A DNA stretch of 64,000 nucleotides, taken from positions 5,299,786 through 5,363,785 of the forward strand of contig NZ_CP036339.1 of assembly GCF_007746075.1 (NCBI RefSeq), written 5' to 3'. This DNA is from Lacipirellula limnantheis (lineage in GTDB: Bacteria > Planctomycetota > Planctomycetia > Pirellulales > Lacipirellulaceae). The notes beneath the pieces were generated by a model, which saw nothing but the letters and a program-made list of their open reading frames with translations, ran no database searches and had not been told where the DNA came from. Positions within the stretch are counted from its first letter, which is position 1, and every line of letters starts with the position of its first letter. Of this stretch, positions 6,642 through 15,123 are shown piece after piece. A program made the position numbers and the translations under genes.

Positions 6642-8674
6642 ACGCGGTGGGCGAGGCTGGCGATGATGGCGATCAGTTCCGCGGGCTCGACTGGCTTGGA
6701 CAGGTGGTGCTGAAAGCCGGCGAGGACCACGTTGACGCGGTCGTCGGCGCGGGCGTACGCGGTGAGAGCCACCGCGGGAGTGGCCCCCCCTTGATCGTAA
6801 GGGAGCTGGCGGAGCCGGCGGATCAGCGAGTAGCCGTCCTCGCCCGGCATGCCGATGTCGCTGACGAGAACGTCGGGGCGTTTTGCTTGGACGAGTTCGA
6901 GCGCGTCGGCCGCATTGGCGGCGTCGAAGACGATGGCGTCGCAATCTTCGAGCAGGCGGCGGAGCAAGCCGCGGGCATCGGGCTCGTCGTCGACGACGAC
7001 GACGGTGACGCCGGCAATCTCGGCACACGATTCGGCCGAGGTTGGAATGGCGCTGGCGGCGGGATGGCGACGCCGGTTCGGGCGGTCACAGTCGGGAACG
7101 ACGACGGTCATGGGGAGGTGAACGACGAACGTCGCCCCCGCGCCCAGGCCGGCGCTTTTGGCGTGGACGCGCCCGCCGTGCAGCTCGACGAGTTGCCGGA
7201 CGATGGCCAGCCCCAGGCCGAGGCCGCCATGCTTGCGCGTCGTGGAGGCGTCGGCCTGCCGGAAGCGATCGAAGACGTGCGGCAGGAACTCGGGGTCGAT
7301 CCCCTCGCCGCTGTCGATGACCGAGACTTCCAGATGGGAATTGATTCGCTCCAGGAGAATCTGCACGGCCCCGCCGCGCGGTGTGAACTTGACGGCATTG
7401 CTGAGCAGGTTCCAGAAGACTTGCTGCAAGCGGTTCGGGTCGCCGGAGACAGGGCCGACCAGCGGATCGAGGACGGCGCGGAGGCGGATGCCTTTGGCGT
7501 CGGCGGCGGGCTTGATGGTTTCGATGGCGGCGCGAATGACCGCCGCCAGGTCGACGCGCTGCACGTCGAGGCGGACCTTTCCGGAGATAATACGGCTCAT
7601 ATCGAGCAAGTCTTCGATGATTTGAGCCTGGGCGCGGGCGTTGCGTTCGATGACTTCGATGCCCTCGGCGGTCTCGGCCGGCGGGAGGGCATTGCTGCGC
7701 AGGATCTGCGCCCAGCCGAGAATGGCGTTGAGGGGATTGCGCAGCTCGTGCGACAGCGTGGCGAGGAACTCGTCCTTCATCTGGTTGGCCCGCTCGAGCT
7801 CGTTGCGGGCGGCGCGCTCGGAGTCGAGCAGACGTTCGCGGTCGAGTTCGGCCATCTTGCGTTCGGTGACGTCGATGGTGATGCCGTCGAACCGCACGGG
7901 ATCGCCGGCGTCGTCGTAGAATCCGCGTCCCATCGCACGGATCCATTTGGTTTGGCTGCCGTCGGGCGAAACGGTGCGGTAGTCGACGTCGTAGGCGGTG
8001 CGGGCGACGATGCTGGCCTCAATCGCTTGCCGCGTGCGCTGGCGATCGTCTGGATGAAGGCGATCGTAGAAGAGGTCGATCGTCACCTCCGCGTCGGGCG
8101 GCAGATGAAAGTGGGATTTGACGGCGTCGTCCCATAGCAGCCGGTCGAACGGAAGAGGACAGGTCCAGACGCCGATGTTGGCGCCGCGAACGATGAGCTC
8201 CTGCTGCGCGCGGCGCTGGCGGAGTTCGGCGGCGATGCGGTCGAGGCTGAGGAGATGGTCGCGCACCTGATACTGGCGATCGCGGGCGCGGAGCGCGGTG
8301 CGAACGATGCTCAAGAAAGTCGAGACGCGCACCGGACGTTCGAGGATGCTGACGTTGCCCAGCGGTTGCAAGGCGCGACCCAGCAACGCTGGTTCGACGC
8401 CGGAGCGGGAGAGGACGATGACGGGCAGATCGCTCCAGACCGGCTGCGCCGCCAGGCACTCGGCCAGCGAGTGGTCGCCGCCGATTAACGATTCCTCGGA
8501 AACAACAGCTGCGGCGGCGCCATCGCCGATGGCGGCGGCCATCGCGGCGGGCGAGGGACAGGTAATGCAGTCGATGCCCGCGTCGCGCAGCAACTTACCG
8601 ATGGCGTCTGCGTCCCTGCTGGTGGGCGGGAGCAACAGGACGCGGGTTTCCAACGACGCCGAGTCAGTTGCCAT
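6638..8674 (-). CDS. Hybrid sensor histidine kinase/response regulator with N-terminal pseudo-receiver
   Basis: About 678 residues from ATG at 8674. In order: a receiver-like domain (about 10-125) whose phospho-acceptor position reads VVSEESL, so it probably cannot be phosphorylated; a PAS-like domain (about 160-275) with the PAC motif FDGITIDVTERK; a HisKA dimerisation domain with SHELRNPLNAILGWAQ (His309); a HATPase domain with NLLSNAVKFTP, DSGEGIDPEFLPHVF and GGLGLGLAIV; and a C-terminal receiver with VVDDEPDARGLL, Asp606 in SDIGMPGEDGY and Lys660 in LSKP. There is no membrane helix, so it is cytoplasmic. Its start overlaps the end of the KaiC-like gene by 11 bases, so the two are surely co-translated. 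Confidence 0.92.
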   Translation of the reverse strand: MATDSASLETRVLLLPPTSRDADAIGKLLRDAGIDCITCPSPAAMAAAIGDGAAAAVVSEESLIGGDHSLAECLAAQPVWSDLPVIVLSRSGVEPALLGRALQPLGNVSILERPVRVSTFLSIVRTALRARDRQYQVRDHLLSLDRIAAELRQRRAQQELIVRGANIGVWTCPLPFDRLLWDDAVKSHFHLPPDAEVTIDLFYDRLHPDDRQRTRQAIEASIVARTAYDVDYRTVSPDGSQTKWIRAMGRGFYDDAGDPVRFDGITIDVTERKMAELDRERLLDSERAARNELERANQMKDEFLATLSHELRNPLNAILGWAQILRSNALPPAETAEGIEVIERNARAQAQIIEDLLDMSRIISGKVRLDVQRVDLAAVIRAAIETIKPAADAKGIRLRAVLDPLVGPVSGDPNRLQQVFWNLLSNAVKFTPRGGAVQILLERINSHLEVSVIDSGEGIDPEFLPHVFDRFRQADASTTRKHGGLGLGLAIVRQLVELHGGRVHAKSAGLGAGATFVVHLPMTVVVPDCDRPNRRRHPAASAIPTSAESCAEIAGVTVVVVDDEPDARGLLRRLLEDCDAIVFDAANAADALELVQAKRPDVLVSDIGMPGEDGYSLIRRLRQLPYDQGGATPAVALTAYARADDRVNVVLAGFQHHLSKPVEPAELIAIIASLAHRV

Positions 8675-10184
8675 TTCCACCCTGCTGCAGGAGATCGGAT
8701 GACTTGCCGTGGAAGGTGGGAACGCCAGTAAGAATGCCCTGGAAATCGGAGAGCGCCGGACCGATCTGCACGCCCTCCTCGGTGATGTTGAGCTCGCGAA
8801 TGGTGAGTTCGTGTTTGCCGCTCCGTTTCTTGACGACGGAAATCGCGCGGCGGACTTGCCCGCGCGCCTCGAAGAAGCGGTAAAGAATGACGTTGTCGGC
8901 CAGGTAGGTGGTGTCGACGGGCGATTGCATGACGCCGACCATGCCTGCCTGTGTGACGGTCATGATGGTGACGACGCCATTCTGGCCGAGGTAGGCGAGG
9001 AGCTCGTGAAGCTGAGCCGTGAGGAACTTCTCCTCGGGCATGGCATTGAGATAGCCATTGAGGCTGTCGACGACGATGACTTTGGCCGGTTGGCCGAGGC
9101 CATCGGTCCCTTCCACGGCGCGCCGGACGGTGTTGGAAAACTCGCCCGAGGAAAGTTCTGCCGGATCGATCTGCTGCACCGTGAGCAGCCCGTTGGTGAT
9201 CGCGTCTTCGGCTCCGAGGCGAAGCTTGCGCGAGCGAGAGCGGAACGTGCCGATGTTTTCATCGAAGACGAACATGACGGCGCGCTCGCCGCGGTTGGCG
9301 GCGGCGACGGCGAAGCGGGTGGAGATCGTCGACTTGCCGGTGCCGGCCGGCCCGATCATGAGCGTGCTGGTGCCGGCGGGGAGGCCGCCGCACAGGAGAG
9401 CGTCGAGTTCCTCAATGCCGCTGGGAAGATCGCGATCTTCGAAGTCGTGGCGGTGCTCGGACGCGACGAGGCGCGGAAAAACGTCGAGGCCCCCTTTCTT
9501 GATTGTGAAATCGTGGAACCCGCCGCGAAACGCGACGCCGCGCAACTTGACGACGCGGAGGCGGCGCCGTTCCGCGCCGTACTGGTTCGCGAGGTGCTCT
9601 AGCGACACCACGCCATGCGCGATGCTTTCCAGCTGATTGTCGGCGTCGGAGCCGGTGCAATCATCGAGCATCAGCACCGTACAATCGCGGCCGGCGAAGT
9701 ATTGCTTGAGGGCGAGAATCTGACGGCGGTACCGGAGCGGGTTCTGCGCCACCAGGCGTAGTTCCGAAAGCGAATCGAGGACCACTCGCTGCGGGGCGCA
9801 GCGGTCGACCTCGGCAATCATCGCTTGAGTCGTTTCGCCGAGTTCAAACTCCGAAGGATTGAAGACGGTCAGTTGTGCGTCGGCCGATAGATTGCCTTCC
9901 GTCGGGATCAGCTCGCAGATGTTCAGACCGGTGAGGTCCCAACCATGGCTGACGGCTACCTTCTCGATTTCGCGGCGCGTTTCGGAGAGCGTGACGTAGA
10001 GGCAAGACTCGCCGCTGCGGACGCCTTCGAGCAAGAACTGCAGCGCCAGCGTCGTCTTTCCGGTGCCGGGAGTGCCTGAGACCATGTAGACGCAATCGGC
10101 GGGAAATCCGCCGCGCAGAATGTCATCCATCCCGGAAATACCGGTGGGGAGCGGCGCTGGATCGAGTTCAGGCGGCGAGTTCAT
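8664..10184 (-). CDS. KaiC-family double RecA-type ATPase
   Basis: A 506-residue protein with two KaiC domains. Domain 1 has Walker A SGTPGTGKTT (36-45), the family phrase YVTLSETRREIEKVA, and Walker B VVLDS (134-138). Domain 2 has Walker A GPAGTGKS (278-285), FVFDEN in place of an EE pair, Walker B VIVVDS (369-374) and the typical end IRELNITEEGVQIGPAL. The length is close to cyanobacterial KaiC (about 519), but no kaiA or kaiB is present in the window. Outside cyanobacteria such proteins are thought to act as ATP-driven switches feeding a kinase. The overlapping hybrid kinase supports that here. A Thr-Thr pair (425-426) lies near the KaiC autophosphorylation region. Confidence 0.9.
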   Translation of the reverse strand: MNSPPELDPAPLPTGISGMDDILRGGFPADCVYMVSGTPGTGKTTLALQFLLEGVRSGESCLYVTLSETRREIEKVAVSHGWDLTGLNICELIPTEGNLSADAQLTVFNPSEFELGETTQAMIAEVDRCAPQRVVLDSLSELRLVAQNPLRYRRQILALKQYFAGRDCTVLMLDDCTGSDADNQLESIAHGVVSLEHLANQYGAERRRLRVVKLRGVAFRGGFHDFTIKKGGLDVFPRLVASEHRHDFEDRDLPSGIEELDALLCGGLPAGTSTLMIGPAGTGKSTISTRFAVAAANRGERAVMFVFDENIGTFRSRSRKLRLGAEDAITNGLLTVQQIDPAELSSGEFSNTVRRAVEGTDGLGQPAKVIVVDSLNGYLNAMPEEKFLTAQLHELLAYLGQNGVVTIMTVTQAGMVGVMQSPVDTTYLADNVILYRFFEARGQVRRAISVVKKRSGKHELTIRELNITEEGVQIGPALSDFQGILTGVPTFHGKSSDLLQQGGNGN

Positions 10185-10642
10185 GACGTTGGCGGGTACG
10201 CAATTGGCAATAATGGTCGAGAGAATTGGCGTCGGGGAGCACTTTTTGTGCCGGAGCCGTCGTGCCGGGACCTCGATGTGATCGAGTCACTGGGCCGCTA
10301 GTTTACCTCAATCAGCTGCGACCGTCTGCAAGCCGGCGGCGAGAAGCGCGGCGAGTGCTGATGGCACCTTTTATGTCGCGGCCGCCCGTGTCGACGCGGT
10401 CGCATTTGAGAACGTCATCGTGAAACTGTACGATGAGGCCCCGTTACGAATTGAACGTTCGGTCGGCGGGGGGCCAGGAGAGGTTCTGGCGGATGAATGA
10501 GATGGGGACTGAGGATGCTAAGATCGCTCGCAGCGCACGTCTAGCTCGGCTTGTTGATGTACGTGGCGGGCAGAGAGCAAGGTCTTGGTTGCGTAGCCAA
10601 CGACGTGAATCACACGCGCACCACAGCAGGGAGTTTGTTGTC
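10185..10642. other. Intergenic region, kaiC-like gene to VOC gene
   Basis: Upstream region of two divergent genes. I see no repeat or structured RNA. The VOC frame stays open leftwards to 10433, but that stretch shows no family signal and is taken as leader. Confidence 0.45.
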
Positions 10643-11071
10643 ATGCCACAGATGAACGTGACCCCGTATCTCTTCTTTAGCGGACGTTGCGAGGAAGCGA
10701 TCGAGTTCTACCGGACGGCGATCGGGGCCGAGGTTGAGATGGTGATGCGGTTCAATGAAAGCCCCGAGCCGATGCCGCCGGGAGTGCTGCAAGAGGGATT
10801 CGAGGCGAAGGTGATGCACTCGTCGTTTCGCGTGGGCGACGCGATGATCATGGCGTCGGACGGGTGTGATGATAAGACCGTGTTCAGCGGGTTCTCGCTG
10901 GCGCTGCAAGTGCCGACGATCGCGGACGCCGACCGCGTGTTCGCGGCGCTGGCCGAAGGCGGGCAGGTGCAGATGCCGCTGGCGAAGACGTTCTGGTCGC
11001 CGCGGTATGGGATGGTGCAGGATAAGTTTGGGGTGAGTTGGATGGTGATGGCGCCGGGGGAAGTGCGGTGA
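10643..11071 (+). CDS. VOC family protein (PhnB-like)
   Basis: A 142-residue protein from ATG at 10643, chosen because the VOC fold begins there: MNVTPYLFFSGRCEEAIEFY, then AKVMHSSFRVGDAMIMASDG, then KTFWSPRYGMVQDKFGVSWM. This is the standard pattern of PhnB/DUF1428-type glyoxalase-fold proteins (about 140 residues), whose biological role is usually unknown. Single gene on the plus strand, followed by a short hypothetical gene 53 bases on. It is only distantly similar to the VOC protein at 5860-6348. Confidence 0.88.
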   Translation: MPQMNVTPYLFFSGRCEEAIEFYRTAIGAEVEMVMRFNESPEPMPPGVLQEGFEAKVMHSSFRVGDAMIMASDGCDDKTVFSGFSLALQVPTIADADRVFAALAEGGQVQMPLAKTFWSPRYGMVQDKFGVSWMVMAPGEVR

Positions 11072-11124
11072 GGGGGCAGATTCAGAAGAACAAGCTTGAA
11101 TAAGATGGCGGATGGAGAGTGTTC

Positions 11125-11481
11125 ATGAGCGAGAAAGACTTTTGGTCAAAGTTGGAGTATCGCCTGTCGCGTGAGTTGGCCGGACTGGCCATCAAGCACA
11201 AGGGAACTCTCTGGTGCGACGGTATCGCGCCAACCGCAATCCTGGGAACGGATTCGCCGCCGCGTATTGAGGGTGAAGCCTGGATCGGTACCGCTTCCAA
11301 CGACTTATCACTCTGGCGATTCACGCTGTTCCTCCCAGTGCCGGTGAATTCGCGCGACGAAATCAACTGGAACGAACTGCTGCCGCCTGAAGATCAGACT
11401 TACTGGGTGGCCATCGATGCACAACACCGCATCCTGCAGATAGAGCCTGAGGCAGCCAAAGCGTGGAGCGATCGTTCTTGA
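11125..11481 (+). CDS. Hypothetical protein
   Basis: A 118-residue protein, MSEKDFWSKLEYRLSRELAG at its start, with no signal peptide or membrane segment. The middle (WCDGIAPTAILG, then GEAWIG, then LWRFTLFLP) and end (YWVAIDAQHRILQIEPEAA) look like a compact alpha/beta cytoplasmic protein. ATG at 11125 is preceded by GGAGAG at eight bases. No family is recognised. It may be co-transcribed with the VOC gene. Confidence 0.6.
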   Translation: MSEKDFWSKLEYRLSRELAGLAIKHKGTLWCDGIAPTAILGTDSPPRIEGEAWIGTASNDLSLWRFTLFLPVPVNSRDEINWNELLPPEDQTYWVAIDAQHRILQIEPEAAKAWSDRS

Positions 11482-11541
11482 AGAACTCCAAGAAGTCCCC
11501 CTGAGTGGAGCGCTGTCGCGATTTACTCTGGGCTTTTCTAT

Positions 11542-12657
11542 TTAACGCCGTTGGCGTTGAGAATAGACGCAGTTCCGTACTAGTGTTGCCATCGCCGCGG
11601 CGCTGATTATGAGCAGCGCAAACGCCGTCGGTTCGGGAATGGGCGACGTGGCCGCGACGGAGCCGCTGAAGTGTTCGCCGAAGTCTGCTTGCCACACGGC
11701 CAGATCGGCGGCGTCGACGAAGCCGTTGTTGTTGCCGTCGGCGGCCGTGTTCTTGAGGACGGCGGTTCCGAACTGTTGCTGCCAAATAAGAAAGTCGGCG
11801 CCATCGACGGAGCGATCATCGTTGTAGTCGCCGGCGAGATAGAACGTCGGCACGCCGGCGTCGTTCAGAATCGCCAAATCGAGCGGAGAGATCTCGTAGC
11901 GCGAGCCGCGGTAGAAGACGAGGCCGTTCATCACGTCGAGGATCAAATCTTCGCCGGGACGAGGACTGAAGTTGGCGACGTGCGCGACGTTGCCGAAGGT
12001 GAGCGGCACGGGGGCGCCGTAGAGAGCCGTTGCCGCGGGGCCGGTGGCGAAGAAGTTTTGGCCGTCGAAATTGATCCGCTCGTCGTACGTCGATTGATAG
12101 TTGCCGGGAAACGTGCCCGTGTTGGCATTGATCCAGCCGCTGAAACCGAGCGCGTGTCCGAACTCATGGAGAAAGGTGCTCATCGCGTCGGTGCGATTGA
12201 CGTCGACGACGGCGGTGCGGGCGACGGGATCGGGGTCGAACCAGAGCTCGTCGTAGACGTAGTTCGGATTCATCTCAATGAGCACGTCGAAGTCGGCGCC
12301 GTTGGGATCGACGCCGGTCCGGAGCTCGGCGCTCATCCCCTGCTCGAAGACGTCGAACGCGCCGTTGTTGCGGACGAAGCTCGACGAGACGCTGCCGCCT
12401 TCAGCGAATTGAACGGCTGTGCTCGGTCGGATGGCGACTTCGATGTTGGCGTCGCCGACGAGGTATTTGGCCCAGCGCTGGCCAGCGGCAACGGCGTGCG
12501 ACTCGAGGAGCGGCCGCACCGTGGCGTCGAAGACATTCTCAGGGTCGTCGAACGTGATCGAGTAGTTGATCGCCGCGCGAGCCTCGGCATGGAAGAGGCC
12601 GACGAGAATGGCGGCCGACGCGAACAACGCCGCCGACGGACGTGCAATCCGCTGCAT
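11542..12657 (-). CDS. Secreted metalloprotease-like protein with dockerin-like repeats and PEP-CTERM anchor
   Basis: About 371 residues from ATG at 12657, preceded by AAGGG. A signal peptide (MQRIARPSAALFASAAILVG, ending AEARA) leads into a matrixin-like domain with the zinc motif HEFGHALGFSG. The usual third ligand position after the glycine is Gly, as I recall for the NF038122 family. Next come two dockerin-like calcium repeats (DYNDDRSVDGADFLIWQ and DGNNNGFVDAADLAVWQ), then the PEP-CTERM signal: PIPEP, a hydrophobic helix and a basic tail. The protein should be exported and sorted by an exosortase. Activity is unproven. Confidence 0.85.
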   Translation of the reverse strand: MQRIARPSAALFASAAILVGLFHAEARAAINYSITFDDPENVFDATVRPLLESHAVAAGQRWAKYLVGDANIEVAIRPSTAVQFAEGGSVSSSFVRNNGAFDVFEQGMSAELRTGVDPNGADFDVLIEMNPNYVYDELWFDPDPVARTAVVDVNRTDAMSTFLHEFGHALGFSGWINANTGTFPGNYQSTYDERINFDGQNFFATGPAATALYGAPVPLTFGNVAHVANFSPRPGEDLILDVMNGLVFYRGSRYEISPLDLAILNDAGVPTFYLAGDYNDDRSVDGADFLIWQQQFGTAVLKNTAADGNNNGFVDAADLAVWQADFGEHFSGSVAATSPIPEPTAFALLIISAAAMATLVRNCVYSQRQRR

Positions 12658-12766
12658 ACGAATCCCTTGCGACAATCGCGCCCGCGCCCCTATTGCGGCT
12701 CATTCGTCGCGACGCGAGTGTAGCACATTGCGAGCGGCGCTGAATAGGTATGCAGTGCGCGCAAGG

Positions 12767-14863
12767 CTAGCTGGCGGGAGCGTCGGCGGCGGGCGGCGGC
12801 TCAGCGGGAGCCTCGGCCGGAGGCTTCTCGGCCTGTTGGGCGCCAAGTTGCTTCGCGCGCAGCAGATTGCCGTGACGCTGGGGAGCGCCCTTAGGGTCGG
12901 ACTGCAGGGTGGCGATCGCGGCCTCGAGGTCGCCGAGGGCTTCCTGCGTGCGCGCGACGTTGTAACGCGCGCCGTCGGCCCATTGGCTCGAGCGGTTTTG
13001 GTCGAGGGTGCGCTCGTCCAGCCAGTCGAGGGCGACGTCGAAGTTGCCGCGGTCGTAACTGAGGAGGCCGAGCCAGTAGCCGGCGGCGGCTTTGCTGTCG
13101 GAATAGACTTGCCGCTTGGCCGGGTCGAGCTTGTTGAGCGTCGCGTTGCCGGGACGAACCGTGGGATCTTGATACAGGATGAGGGCCTCCTGATGGCCGT
13201 CGCGCGCCTCCGCCAGCGGATCGTTGCGCTCGTCGGCGCGGACACCCTTGTTCCCTTGCAGGTGGAGGACGCGCCCCTTCCAGAGGAGCGGTCGTTCGGC
13301 CAGCGGGGCGAATTCGGCGACGGCGCGGCCGCGGGAATCGATGTCGATGGTTTGCTCGTCGAGGTACGACTGATAGGGAAGCGACCACAGCCGCGTCTGT
13401 TTCACCTGCGGCAGCTTGGCGAGACGTTCGGACAGGGCCTTGGGGTCGGCCGAGAGTTTGACGAAGTTTTCCCCTTCGAGAGATTTCTCCAGTTCCAGTG
13501 CGCGGCGAGAGAGTTGCAGCGGCGAGGCGACGATCAGCGCTTCGACCCCCGACATTTGTTCGGCGGTCGCGCCGTAGGCATATTCGCCGTCAACGTCGAA
13601 CTGGCGGAGGAGCGCATCGTCGGCGGCAACTTCGGCGAGCGTGGCGACGCCTCCCTCCTGGTTTCGCAGCGGGAGGCCGAGTTGCGGATCGTAGAGCTGC
13701 AGATCGTCGCCGCTGAAGACGCCCACCAGCAGCGGCGCTGCGGCGGGGTCGGCTTCCAGGGGACGGATGATGGCGGCAGCGATGTTTTGTTGGCGAAGCA
13801 ACTCGACGAAGACCCACGCCCGATGTGCGGCGCTCCCGTGGCCGTAAACAAGCGCCTGCCAGGGATGGAAAATCGTCGGGGCCCCGTCGGCCGGATCAAG
13901 TTGGATGTTGCGGACGGTCCAATCAAAGAGGGCGGCGGCGACTTTGTCGTCGGTGTCGGCCGTCCCGCGGGCCCACTGCGACACGTCGCGGGCCCACACG
14001 GCTTCGGCGAGTTGTCGTCCTTCCCAATCGGCAAACACGCCGTCGCGCAGTTCCTCGCTGGAGAGCAGCTTTTCGAGGCTGGCGAAGGCGCGCTTCTGCG
14101 GATCGGTGGTCGGCTTGGGGAGCTCGGCGACGACGCCGACGAGCAGCGGTTCGCGCTGCCAATCGTTGCCGGCGGGGGGTCGGCTGCGGAACCACTGGTT
14201 GGCGCGCTCGACGATTTGCTGGAGGGCGCCGAGATCGGGCGCCGGCTCCCAACCGATCGCAGGGAGACGGAGATTCTTGTAGCGATTGAGCGCCGAGCGG
14301 ATGGCGTCCATGCGCTTGTCAGAATAGCGCCAGATTTCCACGCGGGCCGGAACGGCGGACGGGCCGTTGAGCGGCGTCTCGATGAACAGCGCGTTCTCGG
14401 GATCGCGCGAATCGAGACGGCGCACGCGCAGTTCGAGCGCGGCGGCTTTCTGATTGATGCCGCGTTCGGCAGATTCCTCGTCGACGTTCACGTAGTAACG
14501 GACGATGTCGCCGGGCTCGACGCCGACGGAGTAAAAATTGGCGTTGCCGCTATTGGCGAGCAGGTAGTTGAACTGGCCGTCGGGGTTGGCGGGGTTGTCG
14601 GAGACGGTGGCGAGGACTTCCTTGCCGTCGCTGCTGGTCGAGGCGGTGAGGATCGGCTGGGCCGGCTGGAGCTGCAGGTCGACGTTGCCGCCGAGGTCGT
14701 TGAGCGTCGCGGCGACGCTGCGGAGAAAGGCGCCGCCGTCGACGTTGCCCTCTCCTAGCTTCCGACCGATCGAGGGCGCGGTGCGATTGGCGCTGGAAAC
14801 GATGAGGGCGGTCACCACCACAGCGGCGACGGCGGAAATCCAGACCCAGGGATTGTTTTTCAT
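12767..14863 (-). CDS. Membrane-anchored transglutaminase-like protein with C-terminal TPR-like region
   Basis: About 698 residues from ATG at 14863. One N-terminal helix (WVWISAVAAVVVTALIVSS) suggests it is anchored facing the periplasm. The middle (DDKVAAALFDWTVRNIQL, then HPWQALVYGHGSAAHRAWVF and ELLRQQNIAAAII) has the layout of a transglutaminase core, but where Cys is expected there is Ser/Ala, so catalysis is doubtful. The C terminus (SKAAAGYWLGLLSYDRGNFD, then GARYNVARTQEALGDLEAAI) resembles tetratricopeptide repeats, with a Pro/Ala-rich end. A scaffold or sensor role is an inference. Confidence 0.65.
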   Translation of the reverse strand: MKNNPWVWISAVAAVVVTALIVSSANRTAPSIGRKLGEGNVDGGAFLRSVAATLNDLGGNVDLQLQPAQPILTASTSSDGKEVLATVSDNPANPDGQFNYLLANSGNANFYSVGVEPGDIVRYYVNVDEESAERGINQKAAALELRVRRLDSRDPENALFIETPLNGPSAVPARVEIWRYSDKRMDAIRSALNRYKNLRLPAIGWEPAPDLGALQQIVERANQWFRSRPPAGNDWQREPLLVGVVAELPKPTTDPQKRAFASLEKLLSSEELRDGVFADWEGRQLAEAVWARDVSQWARGTADTDDKVAAALFDWTVRNIQLDPADGAPTIFHPWQALVYGHGSAAHRAWVFVELLRQQNIAAAIIRPLEADPAAAPLLVGVFSGDDLQLYDPQLGLPLRNQEGGVATLAEVAADDALLRQFDVDGEYAYGATAEQMSGVEALIVASPLQLSRRALELEKSLEGENFVKLSADPKALSERLAKLPQVKQTRLWSLPYQSYLDEQTIDIDSRGRAVAEFAPLAERPLLWKGRVLHLQGNKGVRADERNDPLAEARDGHQEALILYQDPTVRPGNATLNKLDPAKRQVYSDSKAAAGYWLGLLSYDRGNFDVALDWLDERTLDQNRSSQWADGARYNVARTQEALGDLEAAIATLQSDPKGAPQRHGNLLRAKQLGAQQAEKPPAEAPAEPPPAADAPAS

Positions 14864-14885
14864 GACTTTGGAATGCAAGAAATAC

Positions 14886-15115
14886 TAACCGCCAAGGACG
14901 CCAAGAGCGCCAAGCGAATACGGGGAACACTCACCACGACGGACACAACGGGCACGACGAAATGCGGAGGATTTAGGGAACACTAATCGACGCTAATCTT
15001 CGCTCATGGGGATTCGTGCAGATTAGCGTCGATTAATGTTCTCATCCTTCTTTGCTTCCGTCGTGGTTCACTCTTCACTTCTTCCCTGGCGTCCTTCGCG
15101 TCCTTGGCGGTGCAA
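14886..15115. repeat. Palindromic intergenic repeat, CCGCCAAGGACGCCAAG family, copy 2
   Basis: The left arm AACCGCCAAGGACGCCAAGA and inner arm CACCACGACGGACACAACGG are answered by TTCCGTCGTGGTTCAC and GGCGTCCTTCGCGTCCTTGG on the right. A different palindrome is nested in the centre (14978-15041). Confidence 0.85.
14978..15041. repeat. Nested palindrome, GAACACTAATCGACGCTAAT
   Basis: GAACACTAATCGACGCTAAT-CT is answered 20 bases later by AGATTAGCGTCGATTAATGT-TC. The arms are 22 bases with one mismatch. It sits inside the larger palindrome at 14886-15115. Confidence 0.8.
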
Positions 15116-15123
15116 ATTGTGTG

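Noticed and set aside
6491..8137. Long open frame on the plus strand, antisense to the histidine kinase
   Set aside because: It is fully antisense to a gene with complete kinase and receiver motifs, has no family signal, and arises from high GC at third positions. The same is true of the long frames at 11671-12723, 12566-14758, 24441-25793 and 5722-6609.
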